From Candidatus Coprenecus merdigallinarum (GTDB lineage: Bacteria; Bacteroidota; Bacteroidia; Bacteroidales; UBA932), in NCBI GenBank assembly GCA_018712545.1, contig DVGV01000088.1, positions 1 to 64,000 on the forward strand: a DNA stretch of 64,000 bases, in the 5' to 3' direction. The position numbers and the translations under genes are program-made. The notes beneath the pieces were generated by a model. That model was not told where the DNA came from and did no database searches. It saw only the letters and a program-made list of their open reading frames with translations. Shown piece by piece: positions 9,871 to 18,697 of the stretch (positions are counted from its first letter, which is position 1; each line of letters starts with the position of its first letter).

Positions 9871-11133
9871 ATGAGACACTTCATATTTACAATAGCGGCA
9901 GCCCTGATTCTCTCAGCAGCCGTCAGCGCCGGAGCCCAGAATCCGGACTACGAAACATATTTTACCCCTGACCGCCTCCGCGTGGACTTTATTCTGGCCG
10001 GAGACGCACATGCGCAGCACGCCTACCTGGCCGGCCTCAAGAAAGAATGTGCCTGGGCCGGGTCCCATGCATCCCTGATCGACCCGTTCCGCTACGGCGA
10101 ATACATGTTCGAGGCCTGGTCAGGCGAGACCCTGATCTACTCCAAGGGATTCTCCACCCTCTTCCAGGAATGGAGGACTACCGCCGAGGCCGGCAAGGTA
10201 TCAAAGGCCTACACACAGGCCGTGTGGATGCCCTTTCCCAAGGAAGAGATACGTATTTCCCTCTCGGAGCGGGTAAAGGCCACGGGAGAGTTCCGGGAGA
10301 TATTCTCCTGCAGCGTCGACCCGGAGGACGCCCTGATCAGTCGCGAGGCCGCCCCTGACTACACCGTCACACCCCTGCTCACCTCCGGAGACATGGAGCA
10401 CAAGGTGGACCTGCTCTTCGTAGCCGAGGGCTACACCGCCGATGAGATGGACCAGTTCCACCGCGACTGCCGCAAGTTCATGGACTACCTCTTCTCCATG
10501 GAGCCCTACAAATCCCGCAAGAGCGACTTCAACGTCACTGCAGTGGACGTAGTATCCCCCGAGCAGGGCACCGACATCCCCAATCAGGACATCTGGAGGC
10601 ACACCGCCCTCAACTCGCACTTCTACACCTTCTACATAGACCGCTATCTGACCGTCACCGACCACAAGGCGATAGCAGACAACGTGGCCGGTGCCCCATT
10701 TGACGCACTTTTCATAGTGGTCAATGAGGAGAAATACGGCGGCGGAGGCATCTACAACTCCTACGCCCTCGGTACTGCCGGCAACGAGCTCTCCTATCAG
10801 GTGTTCATCCACGAGTTCGGTCACAGCTTCGCCGGTCTGGGAGACGAGTATTACACCTCGGAGGTGGCCTACGAGAACTTCTACAACCTTGAGACCGAGC
10901 CATGGGAGCCCAACATCACCACCCTCGTAAACTTCGACAGCAAGTGGAAGGACATGATCGACTCCGGTGAATGGCCGGAAGACCAGGTGGGCATCCACGA
11001 GGGCGGCGGATACATGGCCAAGGGCGTCTACCGTCCACGCAAGGACTGCCGCATGAACACCAACACCGCTCCCGACTTCTGTCCCGTATGTCAGCGGGCC
11101 ATCAGCTGGATGATAGACTACTACTGCAGATAA
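9871..11133 (+). CDS. secreted M64 family (IgA-peptidase-like) metallopeptidase
   Basis: signal peptide; HEFGHSFAGLGDEYY metal site. Confidence 0.9.
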   Translation: MRHFIFTIAAALILSAAVSAGAQNPDYETYFTPDRLRVDFILAGDAHAQHAYLAGLKKECAWAGSHASLIDPFRYGEYMFEAWSGETLIYSKGFSTLFQEWRTTAEAGKVSKAYTQAVWMPFPKEEIRISLSERVKATGEFREIFSCSVDPEDALISREAAPDYTVTPLLTSGDMEHKVDLLFVAEGYTADEMDQFHRDCRKFMDYLFSMEPYKSRKSDFNVTAVDVVSPEQGTDIPNQDIWRHTALNSHFYTFYIDRYLTVTDHKAIADNVAGAPFDALFIVVNEEKYGGGGIYNSYALGTAGNELSYQVFIHEFGHSFAGLGDEYYTSEVAYENFYNLETEPWEPNITTLVNFDSKWKDMIDSGEWPEDQVGIHEGGGYMAKGVYRPRKDCRMNTNTAPDFCPVCQRAISWMIDYYCR

Positions 11134-11897
11134 TGACCATAAGGCCATACCGATACTATCTTATCGACCTGGACCGGACCCTGTGGGACTTCGACAGCAA
11201 CTCCGAGCACGCCATCGGCCTGCTTGTCTCACGCAATCCGGTGCTCTACAGGGCGGTACAGGAAAAGGAAGGGTGCGGGGAATCATCCCTGCACCGCTTT
11301 TTCATGCGCTACGACAAGCTCAATCACCGGCTCTGGGCCATGTACGAGCATGGCGAGATGTCCAAGGAGGACCTGCGGTGGAAGCGGTTCTACGAGGCAT
11401 TCCGCTGGTACGGAGTGGAAGACGAGGCCCTGGCACGGCAGTTCGGGGAGGATTATCTGGAGCAGATGGTCTGCGAGAACAGGCTCATGCCCGGAGCCAG
11501 GGAAATGCTGGAGGCCATACGCACGGCTGGAGGTAAAATGGCGATTCTAAGCAACGGTTTCCGCGAGGTGCAGTACCGCAAGCTGCGGGGAGCCGGCATC
11601 TCGGAATATTTCTCCGCCGTCGTGGTTTCCGAGGAGGCCGGATGCCTGAAGCCCCGTCCCGGCATCTTCGCCTACGCCGTGGAGCAGCTCTCCGGCATCC
11701 GCCGCCAGGACGACCCCGGGACATGGCGCGAAGCCAAGCGGCAGACCCTCATGATCGGCGACGACCCCGTCAACGACATCGAGGGGGCCCAGATCTTCGG
11801 CATCGACCAGTTCTACTACAACCACAAGGGCAACCGCGCCATCTCCCACGCCACCTACGAGTTCCCTGACCTCACCCCGCTCTACAAATCAGAATAG
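11133..11897 (+). CDS. HAD-family hydrolase (YjjG-like)
   Basis: 'LIDLDRTLWDFD', 'LSNGFREVQYRKLRGAGI', 'LMIGDDPVNDIEGA'; TAATG overlap with upstream gene. Confidence 0.88.
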   Translation: MTIRPYRYYLIDLDRTLWDFDSNSEHAIGLLVSRNPVLYRAVQEKEGCGESSLHRFFMRYDKLNHRLWAMYEHGEMSKEDLRWKRFYEAFRWYGVEDEALARQFGEDYLEQMVCENRLMPGAREMLEAIRTAGGKMAILSNGFREVQYRKLRGAGISEYFSAVVVSEEAGCLKPRPGIFAYAVEQLSGIRRQDDPGTWREAKRQTLMIGDDPVNDIEGAQIFGIDQFYYNHKGNRAISHATYEFPDLTPLYKSE

Positions 11898-12275
11898 GTC
11901 ATCCATCAGGCGGTCGAGGTCGCGGCGTTCCTTTTTGGTGGGACGGCCGGTGCCTCTGTCACGTCGGACGTAGACGGTCTCGAAGGGAGCATTGAGCTTG
12001 TCCAGTTCCTCCTGCGGGGTGATGTCCTCCGCGAACTCGGGAACGAGCTTGGCCCCTACCCGGTTGCCTATCGGCACTATGACCCGGTACTGGAAGTGCA
12101 CGCTGCCCTTACGCACCGAGACGGTGTCCCCTGCCTTGATGTCCCTGGAAGCCTTGGCCTCCGCCCCGTTGACACTGACCTTGCCGCTGCGGCAGGCGTC
12201 GGCCGCCTCCGTGCGGGTCTTGTAGACGCGGATGGACCAGAGAAATTTGTCTATACGTACCTCCTGTTCCATCAC
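11889..12275 (-). CDS. hslR: S4-domain RNA-binding protein (Hsp15-like)
   Basis: VRIDKFLWSIRVYKTRTEAADACRSGKVSVNG. Confidence 0.85.
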   Translation of the reverse strand: MMEQEVRIDKFLWSIRVYKTRTEAADACRSGKVSVNGAEAKASRDIKAGDTVSVRKGSVHFQYRVIVPIGNRVGAKLVPEFAEDITPQEELDKLNAPFETVYVRRDRGTGRPTKKERRDLDRLMDDLF

Positions 12276-12276
12276 C

Positions 12277-13302
12277 CTATTCCTTTATATAACTGTCCTT
12301 CTCCTCGAGTTTGCCGATATACACTTCCATCAGACGGGTACCGGCCGTGATGGCCGAGAGCACAAAGTCGGACATAGCGGCGGGTATCAGCACCCACTCC
12401 CCGCGCAGCAGAGGAGTAGGCTGCGATGAGTCCGAGGGAGTGATCACCGCCTCGCCCTCCAGGCAACAGTAGAGCAGGAAGCTCTCGTAGCGGTCGGGCC
12501 ATACCCGGAGCGGGTCGGTCAGCCGCAGCTCGTTGGCCGTAAAGTATTTGCACTCGACGAGCTTCTTCGAGGGGGAGTTTCCGCCGGCGGGGACAAAGCC
12601 GGAGCCGTCGTACTTCCGGTAATTGATGCAGGTCAGGGCCAGATCCACGTGCATCTGACGGGCGGTCGCGGTGTTATTCTCCCGGCCCCAGTCGTAGATG
12701 CGGTAGGTCACGTCGGAGAGCTGCTGGATCTCGGCTATCACCAGCCCGCCTCCGGCCGAGTGCACGGTACCGGCCTCGATGAAGAAGAAGTCGCCCTTCC
12801 TGGGAGTCACCACGTTCAGCACCTCCTCGAGGGTCCCGGCGGCGCAGCGGTCCAGGAACTCGCGGGCATCTATATCTTTGTTGAATCCCATGTAGATACG
12901 GGCCGTAGGGTCAGCCTCGAGAACGTACCAGGCCTCGGTCTTGCCGTAGGAGTTGTGCCGGTCGAAGGCCGTCTCGTCGTCAGGGTGCACCTGAACGGAG
13001 AGCCGCTCCTGGATATCGAGCAGCTTGACCAGGATGGGGAACTCGTTGCCGAAGCGCTTGTAGTTGTCCTCTCCCACTATCTCATCCATGTAGGTCTCGA
13101 TGACATCGAAGAGAGGATTGTCCTCCAGCCAGCCGCTTTCTATCACCGAGCTGTCGTCCTCGAAGCCGGAGACCTCCCAGCTCTCGCCTATCACGGCGTC
13201 GGGGTCGAAGGGCTTGTGAAACTGAGCGGCCAGACGGCGGCCTCCCCAGACGCGTTCCTTGGGCTGGGGGATGAACTTAATGGGATATATCGCCTTTTTC
13301 AT
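12277..13302 (-). CDS. manA: mannose-6-phosphate isomerase, class I
   Basis: 'LSVQVHPDDETA', 'KTEAWYVLEADPTARIYMGF'. Confidence 0.92.
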   Translation of the reverse strand: MKKAIYPIKFIPQPKERVWGGRRLAAQFHKPFDPDAVIGESWEVSGFEDDSSVIESGWLEDNPLFDVIETYMDEIVGEDNYKRFGNEFPILVKLLDIQERLSVQVHPDDETAFDRHNSYGKTEAWYVLEADPTARIYMGFNKDIDAREFLDRCAAGTLEEVLNVVTPRKGDFFFIEAGTVHSAGGGLVIAEIQQLSDVTYRIYDWGRENNTATARQMHVDLALTCINYRKYDGSGFVPAGGNSPSKKLVECKYFTANELRLTDPLRVWPDRYESFLLYCCLEGEAVITPSDSSQPTPLLRGEWVLIPAAMSDFVLSAITAGTRLMEVYIGKLEEKDSYIKE

Positions 13303-14158
13303 TGTAACTCTTGTTTTTTGCGGGTATGTATTTATTGATCAGTCCTATGCCTGCTACCAGCACGATGGCCGAAACAGCCACCATGATATATGCCGCCGTC
13401 TCCCCGAAGACAGACTGGATATTCTCCTGGGTGACTTCCTCCACTCCGAAGAGAGCCGCGGCGACGATGGCCATGACATTGTTCAGCGAGTGCAGTCCGA
13501 TCACTGTCCAGAGGCTGCGCGTCCTGTAATAGAGCCAGCCGAAGAAGCAGCCCATGGCGAAGGCCGGAAGGGCCTGCCAGGGATTGAGGTGGGCTATGCC
13601 GAAGAGCACTGACGACCAGAGTATCGCCCACCACGGGTCCATACGGCGGGACAGGCCGGTAAGGATGATTCCGCGGAACAGGAACTCCTCCAGCACCGGA
13701 GCCAGGACTCCCATCGTCAGCAGATTGACGGCCAGCTTCATCCCGTATACCTGACTCAGGGCCTGACGGAACCACTCCGGCATCTCCCGGCCCTCGGGCA
13801 GACAACTCAGCAGGATTATCACCGCCAGCATGACTATGATCACCAGAGGAATGAAGACCCACAGGCGCATGCCTCCGAAACAAGGGCGGTTCAGATGGAT
13901 CTCATCGTACTCCGGCTGCCCTTCCTTCAGCGGGTCGTTCAGCCTCCGCAATCCTTTCCAGTAGAGGTAGAGCAATGGCAGGACGTAGGACAGGGCATAC
14001 GACAGGGGCATCGCGAGATTCTGAGTATCCTGGAAGTGAAAGATACCGAAAATAAAGCCCAGCAGGACGGAGGCGGCCAGCTGCCCCAGCACGAAGAGGA
14101 AAAGCACCAGCCAGGCCTGCTTGAGGTCAGGGAGGGAATATGTCAGCGTTCTAAACAT
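13277..14158 (-). CDS. CPBP family intramembrane metalloprotease
   Basis: 'APVLEEFLFRGIIL', 'SSVLFGIAHLNPWQALPAFAMGCFFGWLYYRT'. Confidence 0.9.
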   Translation of the reverse strand: MFRTLTYSLPDLKQAWLVLFLFVLGQLAASVLLGFIFGIFHFQDTQNLAMPLSYALSYVLPLLYLYWKGLRRLNDPLKEGQPEYDEIHLNRPCFGGMRLWVFIPLVIIVMLAVIILLSCLPEGREMPEWFRQALSQVYGMKLAVNLLTMGVLAPVLEEFLFRGIILTGLSRRMDPWWAILWSSVLFGIAHLNPWQALPAFAMGCFFGWLYYRTRSLWTVIGLHSLNNVMAIVAAALFGVEEVTQENIQSVFGETAAYIMVAVSAIVLVAGIGLINKYIPAKNKSYNEKGDISH

Positions 14159-14186
14159 GTTCGGTCAGGGTTTTTCAAAAATTTTT

Positions 14187-14214
14187 CAAAGATACACAAT
14201 TAATGATAACTTTG
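14187..14214. promoter_or_regulatory. divergent -7 boxes (CPBP / ftsB-like), 12-bp gap
   Basis: CAAAGATA 14187-14194 and TAACTTTG 14207-14214. Confidence 0.65.
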
Positions 14215-14219
14215 CGTTC

Positions 14220-14609
14220 ATGGAAGAAGACATACAGCAGAATCTGAAACAACCGGCTCAGGACGGGCACCCGGAGCCTCAGACCGGTCCGGCTGAGGAC
14301 AGACAGCCGGAAGAAAAGCGGCGGTCACGCCGCAAATTCGTGAGAATACTCACGAACAAGTACTTCATCGTCACCTTCGTATTCGCGGTGATAGTCCTCT
14401 TCGTAGACCGCAACAACCTCATCCGCTGGGCCGGAGACTACATCGAAGTTCTGCGTCAGGAGAGGGTCATACGTCAGTATCACAGGGACATCGAGGCCCT
14501 GGACGGCAAGCTTGACGAGCTGACCTCGGACCGGGACTCCCTGGAGAAATTCGCCAGGGAACAGTACTATTTCCACCGGGAAGACGAGGAAGTGTTTATT
14601 GTCGATTGA
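14220..14609 (+). CDS. FtsB/DivIC-like septum formation initiator
   Basis: single TM + coiled coil 'FAREQYYFHREDEEVFIVD'; start MEEDIQQ. Confidence 0.8.
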   Translation: MEEDIQQNLKQPAQDGHPEPQTGPAEDRQPEEKRRSRRKFVRILTNKYFIVTFVFAVIVLFVDRNNLIRWAGDYIEVLRQERVIRQYHRDIEALDGKLDELTSDRDSLEKFAREQYYFHREDEEVFIVD

Positions 14610-15159
14610 ACTGGGTCATGGTCCGCTCTATGCCGGCCAGCCCGAAGGACTTGACCGCCTCCACCGCCCTTTCCCATATCTCAGGGAGCTGCCTGAGCTC
14701 CTCCTCATCCCATTTTCCCAGTACGAAATCCACCTGGGGACCGCGTCCTACGTGAGAACCTATGCCCACACGCAGACGGGGGTAGTCCTGGGTCCCGAGC
14801 ATCTCCGCGATATTGGCCAGTCCGTTGTGCCCGCCGGCACTGCCGCCCTTGCGCATGCGCAGGGCTCCGAACGGCAGGTTCATGTCGTCCGCTATCACCA
14901 GCAGGTTCTCCACAGGGATGTTCTTCTTATCCAGCCAGTAGGCCACGGCCTTGCCGCTCAGGTTCATGTAGGTCGAGGGCTTGAGCAGGACGAAGGTGCG
15001 GCCCTTGAGCCGGATCTCTGCCATGTCGCCGTAACGGACTGTCGTAAAAAGAGTATTGGACGCCTGAGCCCAGGTGTCCAATACCGAAAATCCCATATTG
15101 TGGCGGGTACCGATATATTCGTACCCGATATTTCCCAATCCGACTATGAGATATGTCAT
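14596..15159 (-). CDS. pth: peptidyl-tRNA hydrolase
   Basis: MTYLIVGLGNIGYEYIGTRHNMGF, 'GSAGGHNGL'. Confidence 0.95.
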   Translation of the reverse strand: MTYLIVGLGNIGYEYIGTRHNMGFSVLDTWAQASNTLFTTVRYGDMAEIRLKGRTFVLLKPSTYMNLSGKAVAYWLDKKNIPVENLLVIADDMNLPFGALRMRKGGSAGGHNGLANIAEMLGTQDYPRLRVGIGSHVGRGPQVDFVLGKWDEEELRQLPEIWERAVEAVKSFGLAGIERTMTQFNRQ

Positions 15160-15170
15160 GAGCGGGACGA

Positions 15171-15779
15171 TTACTCAGCTGCGGGAGCTGCTGCCTCCTC
15201 GCCAGCCTCCTCCTCAGCTGCACCGGCCATGGCGGCACGGGTGTGCTTAACTGTGCAGACACCTGTGGTCTTGGGGCTTACGATCTTGATGCCCTCGTAG
15301 GAGAGGTCACCGGCTACGATCTGCTTGCCGAGCTTGAGGTTGGTGATGTCGATGTCGAGTACATCGGGTATCTGGTCGGGCAGACCGCATACCCTGAGCT
15401 TGCGGGCCTCGATGAGGAGCTTACCGCCGGCCTTCACTCCGGCGCAGTTGCCGAAGATGTTCAGAGGTACGTTGATGGTCACGGGCTTGTCAGCCGAGAT
15501 GGCCAGGAAGTCAGCGTGGATGGTATTGTCAGTAACAGGGTGGAACTGAAGCTCGTGGAGGATGGCGAGATAGTTCTTGCCGTCGACGTCGAGGTCCACG
15601 ATGTAGCTGTTGGGGGTGTGGGTGAGGGCCTTGAGGTCTCTTGCGTCTACAGAGAAGAGAACGTTCTCGATTCCGTTGCCGTAGAGGTTGCAGGGCACAT
15701 GACCCTCTCTGCGGATGCTCTTGGTGAGCGACTTGCGGCCCTTGGTCCTTGCGGTGCCGTGTAATGTAATGTGTTTCAT
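15171..15779 (-). CDS. rplY: 50S ribosomal protein L25/CTC family
   Basis: 'HGTARTKGRKSLTKSIRREGHVPCNLYGNG'. Confidence 0.93.
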   Translation of the reverse strand: MKHITLHGTARTKGRKSLTKSIRREGHVPCNLYGNGIENVLFSVDARDLKALTHTPNSYIVDLDVDGKNYLAILHELQFHPVTDNTIHADFLAISADKPVTINVPLNIFGNCAGVKAGGKLLIEARKLRVCGLPDQIPDVLDIDITNLKLGKQIVAGDLSYEGIKIVSPKTTGVCTVKHTRAAMAGAAEEEAGEEAAAPAAE

Positions 15780-15859
15780 GATATTGGTTTAAAATGTGTT
15801 ACTCAGTCCGGGCTTTCCGAACCCCATTGCACCAAAAGCCTCATGGCTTTTAGGGGCTG

Positions 15860-15867
15860 CAAAAGTA
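15860..15867 (-). promoter_or_regulatory. -7 box of rplY
   Basis: minus-strand TACTTTTG. Confidence 0.55.
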
Positions 15868-15939
15868 GCCAAATTTTCATTTTTGGCAAAAAATTTGTAA
15901 CTTGCACGGACGAATTAACAACATTTAATATCACATTCT

Positions 15940-16500
15940 ATGGAAAAGAAATGGAGATGCACCGTATGCGGTTACGTGCACACAGGAGACAACCCTCCTG
16001 AGAAATGCCCCCTCTGCAAGGCCCCCGCAAGCAAGTTTGTAGAGATTAAGGAAGAAGCCAATGAAATCTCATGGGCCGACGGCCACACCCTCGGAGTGGC
16101 CAAAGGCTGCGACCAGGAAATATGGGAAGGCCTGCAGACACACTTCGCAGGCGAATGCTCTGAAGTAGGAATGTACATCGCAATGAGCCGTCAGGCCGAC
16201 AGGGAAGGATATCCCGAGATCGCCGAGGCTTACCGCCGCATCGCCTACGAGGAGGCAGACCACGCAGCCAGGTTCGCAGAGCTTCTCGGAGAGGTCGTAT
16301 GGGACACCAAGACCAACCTCGAGAAGAGAATGCACGCCGAGGCCGACGCCTGCGCCGACAAGAAGCGCATCGCCACCAAGGCAAAGCAGCTCAACCTCGA
16401 CGCCATCCACGACACCGTACACGAGATGTGCAAGGACGAGGCGCGTCACGGCCAGGCCTTCGAGGGTCTGTACAAGAGGTTCTTCGGCGAGAAGAAGTAA
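15940..16500 (+). CDS. reverse-type rubrerythrin (N-terminal rubredoxin + C-terminal ferritin-like)
   Basis: [23 protein letters not shown] followed by ferritin-like '[18 protein letters not shown]'. Confidence 0.9.
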   Translation: MEKKWRCTVCGYVHTGDNPPEKCPLCKAPASKFVEIKEEANEISWADGHTLGVAKGCDQEIWEGLQTHFAGECSEVGMYIAMSRQADREGYPEIAEAYRRIAYEEADHAARFAELLGEVVWDTKTNLEKRMHAEADACADKKRIATKAKQLNLDAIHDTVHEMCKDEARHGQAFEGLYKRFFGEKK

Positions 16501-16512
16501 TCTCTGGAAATG

Positions 16513-17724
16513 TTACCGGACCATCTGCACAGCCTGATTCCAGGCCAGAGTCCGGTAATACTCGTCAAGGACAGGGTTTTCGGGATTGGGCACATAGGTG
16601 CTCAGTCCCGAAAATTTGTTTATGTAGAACTGCGGATACCCGCCGAGCACGAAGGCATCCGTCGAGCGCTTGTAGACCACCGCGCTGTTCATCGCTGCTT
16701 GGAAACGGTCCAGAGACGCCTTGTCCGGAGCAATGCGGGACATCAGGTCTCCCAGATCATAGAACCAGTGCCTGTTGAGTCGGAAATAGACCTGCAGCGA
16801 GTCCATGTCCAGCCCGGCGATGCTGTCGCGTCCTCCCCTGTTGAAGATATCCGCGCAGGCCTCGGCCAGAGACTCCAGATATCTGGTATCGACAACGGAC
16901 ACAGTGGCTCCCATATCGCTGTACTCCTCATAGTAGTCATCGCAGACCGAGGTGAGCGAGGACAGCCTGCCGTCCATTAGGTCCCCGACGATCCTGCTGT
17001 AAGGAAAACCTGAGGCCAGCACCTCCGCGGCCGAACCCACCACATAGTCGCAGTTCTTCCTGAGCTCATACGCCACCTCGATGCCGCCCATCAGGCAGGC
17101 GTCGAACATGATGTACCTGTAGTGCACCGGAAGTATCCCGGCAAGGGTCCTGATGTCCATCTCCGAGTCAGATGTCCTGTCGAGGCCGAAAGACTTCACG
17201 CACATGGCGTAGGGGTCTTCCTGCACACTCATGGAAACGGCCTGCCCGTCAGCACCGAGCGAGTACGGCTCGGCATAGTATCCGTCCGGAAGCCAGCCGG
17301 TTCCGTGAGACCACAGGATCAGGCTGTGCTCGGAGGAAGGGAAAAGCCTGGCGGCATAGGACAGGACCTCGGCCATTACTGAGTCCGAGATGGAGTTCTG
17401 AGGCTCATACTCGACCAGCACCTCCTGGTTGACTACCCCGTAGGAATCCTTGCTGATGCGCATCAGGCGCGGATTGCTGCCGGCAATGTCCGCATAGACC
17501 AGGAGCACGTCACCGGAACCTTCATTGAAATATTCGGGCACGTCACCGGCCATGATCTCCTCGATATTGTATTCCGCATAGCTTGCCAGATTGTTGTTCG
17601 CTGCCATATACACCAGAAGCGTGTTTCCTATCTTCATCCCCTCCTGGTCAAACTTGGTACAGGATACTGCCGCCATGGATGCGGCGACTGCAAGTACTAT
17701 GTATTTTTTCAGACACTCTTTCAT
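16513..17724 (-). CDS. clostripain-like (C11) cysteine peptidase lipoprotein
   Basis: ILWSHGTGWLPDGY and MFDACLMGGIEVAYEL catalytic motifs; lipobox AAVSC. Confidence 0.9.
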   Translation of the reverse strand: MKECLKKYIVLAVAASMAAVSCTKFDQEGMKIGNTLLVYMAANNNLASYAEYNIEEIMAGDVPEYFNEGSGDVLLVYADIAGSNPRLMRISKDSYGVVNQEVLVEYEPQNSISDSVMAEVLSYAARLFPSSEHSLILWSHGTGWLPDGYYAEPYSLGADGQAVSMSVQEDPYAMCVKSFGLDRTSDSEMDIRTLAGILPVHYRYIMFDACLMGGIEVAYELRKNCDYVVGSAAEVLASGFPYSRIVGDLMDGRLSSLTSVCDDYYEEYSDMGATVSVVDTRYLESLAEACADIFNRGGRDSIAGLDMDSLQVYFRLNRHWFYDLGDLMSRIAPDKASLDRFQAAMNSAVVYKRSTDAFVLGGYPQFYINKFSGLSTYVPNPENPVLDEYYRTLAWNQAVQMVR

Positions 17725-17754
17725 TCTTTTTGTTCCTTTTCTCAAATTAAATGA

Positions 17755-17782
17755 CAAATATAGAATTTATTTCGTATTTTTG
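17755..17782. promoter_or_regulatory. divergent -7 boxes (clostripain / YtxH), 12-bp gap
   Basis: CAAATATA 17755-17762 and TATTTTTG 17775-17782. Confidence 0.65.
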
Positions 17783-17805
17783 TATTCATTCAAAATACTA
17801 AAGGT

Positions 17806-18042
17806 ATGAAAACAGACAACTTATTCTCATTCCTCGGCGGAGCGCTGATAGGAGCCGCTTTCGCCATTCTATTCGCCCCCGAATCCGGAGACGAGACCCG
17901 CCGAAAGATCAAGGACACCTTTGACAAGGAGTACCAGAATCTCAAGGACAAGATCAGCAGCCTCGAGAGCCGCGCCAAGGCTGCCGCAGACGCCTACAAG
18001 GCCCAGAACACTCCCGCGCAGACAGAGGATACCGCCGAATAG
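17806..18042 (+). CDS. YtxH domain protein
   Basis: 'SFLGGALIGAAFAILFAPESGDETRRKIKD'. Confidence 0.88.
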   Translation: MKTDNLFSFLGGALIGAAFAILFAPESGDETRRKIKDTFDKEYQNLKDKISSLESRAKAAADAYKAQNTPAQTEDTAE

Positions 18043-18051
18043 TCCCGGACG

Positions 18052-18429
18052 ATGGAAAACCAGAACTCGAACAACAACCCGCTCGGAGATCTCTTTTCCT
18101 CCATCAAGTGCTATATCGACCTCCGCATAGACGAGATCAAGCTGGCACTGGCCGAGAACCTGGCAAAGATATTCAGCAGGATCTTCTTCTTCTTCCTGCT
18201 GTTTATCCTTGTCGGAGTGGTTCTCGGTATTGTGGCTGCCGCCCTCGCGTCATGGCTCACCGCCCTGACCGGCAACCACACCGCCGGACTGCTCATCACG
18301 GCAGCTGTTTTTCTGCTCATCATCCTCGGACTCTTCCTGTTCAAGGACCGCTTCCTGATCAACAGCCCGCTGAGAATGTTTTTACGAATGTTTTTTGACG
18401 ACAACAGCAAGAATGGAAAAGGCAAGTAG
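18052..18429 (+). CDS. phage-holin-family-like (DUF1469-type) membrane protein
   Basis: two TM helices after amphipathic 'CYIDLRIDEIKLALAENLAKIFSRI'. Confidence 0.75.
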   Translation: MENQNSNNNPLGDLFSSIKCYIDLRIDEIKLALAENLAKIFSRIFFFFLLFILVGVVLGIVAAALASWLTALTGNHTAGLLITAAVFLLIILGLFLFKDRFLINSPLRMFLRMFFDDNSKNGKGK

Positions 18430-18697
18430 ATCCACCGAATACAGGAACATCCGGAACATCCAGGAGCTGCAGTACCACCGCAGGCTCCTGTCCTCGCGCA
18501 TAGACCATCAGGAGATCATGGTCATGTACAAGCTGCGCAACGTCTGGGAGTTCATCTCCCCTTCCAACCTGCTGGACATGGGTTTCAGGGCCATTGCCTC
18601 CCACAATCCGTCGTTCAACATCATCTACCGCACCGCCGGATTCGTCCGCAATCTGATGAGAATCAGAAGAAATAAAGACAGCAGGGCAGAAGTATGA
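18413..18697 (+). CDS. conserved hypothetical protein of a YtxH/holin cluster
   Basis: start MEKASRSTEYRNIRNIQEL overlaps upstream gene; ATGA overlap with trkA. Confidence 0.65.
   Translation: MEKASRSTEYRNIRNIQELQYHRRLLSSRIDHQEIMVMYKLRNVWEFISPSNLLDMGFRAIASHNPSFNIIYRTAGFVRNLMRIRRNKDSRAEV

Noticed and set aside
15898-15905. TAACTTGC as a rubrerythrin -7 box supporting the 12+10n spacing pattern
   Set aside because: It deviates from TAnnTTTG and would give a 30-bp gap, so it is recorded as an exception rather than support.
18052-18429. Phage holin-like protein considered as a prophage remnant
   Set aside because: The family is a common chromosomal envelope protein and no other phage genes are nearby.
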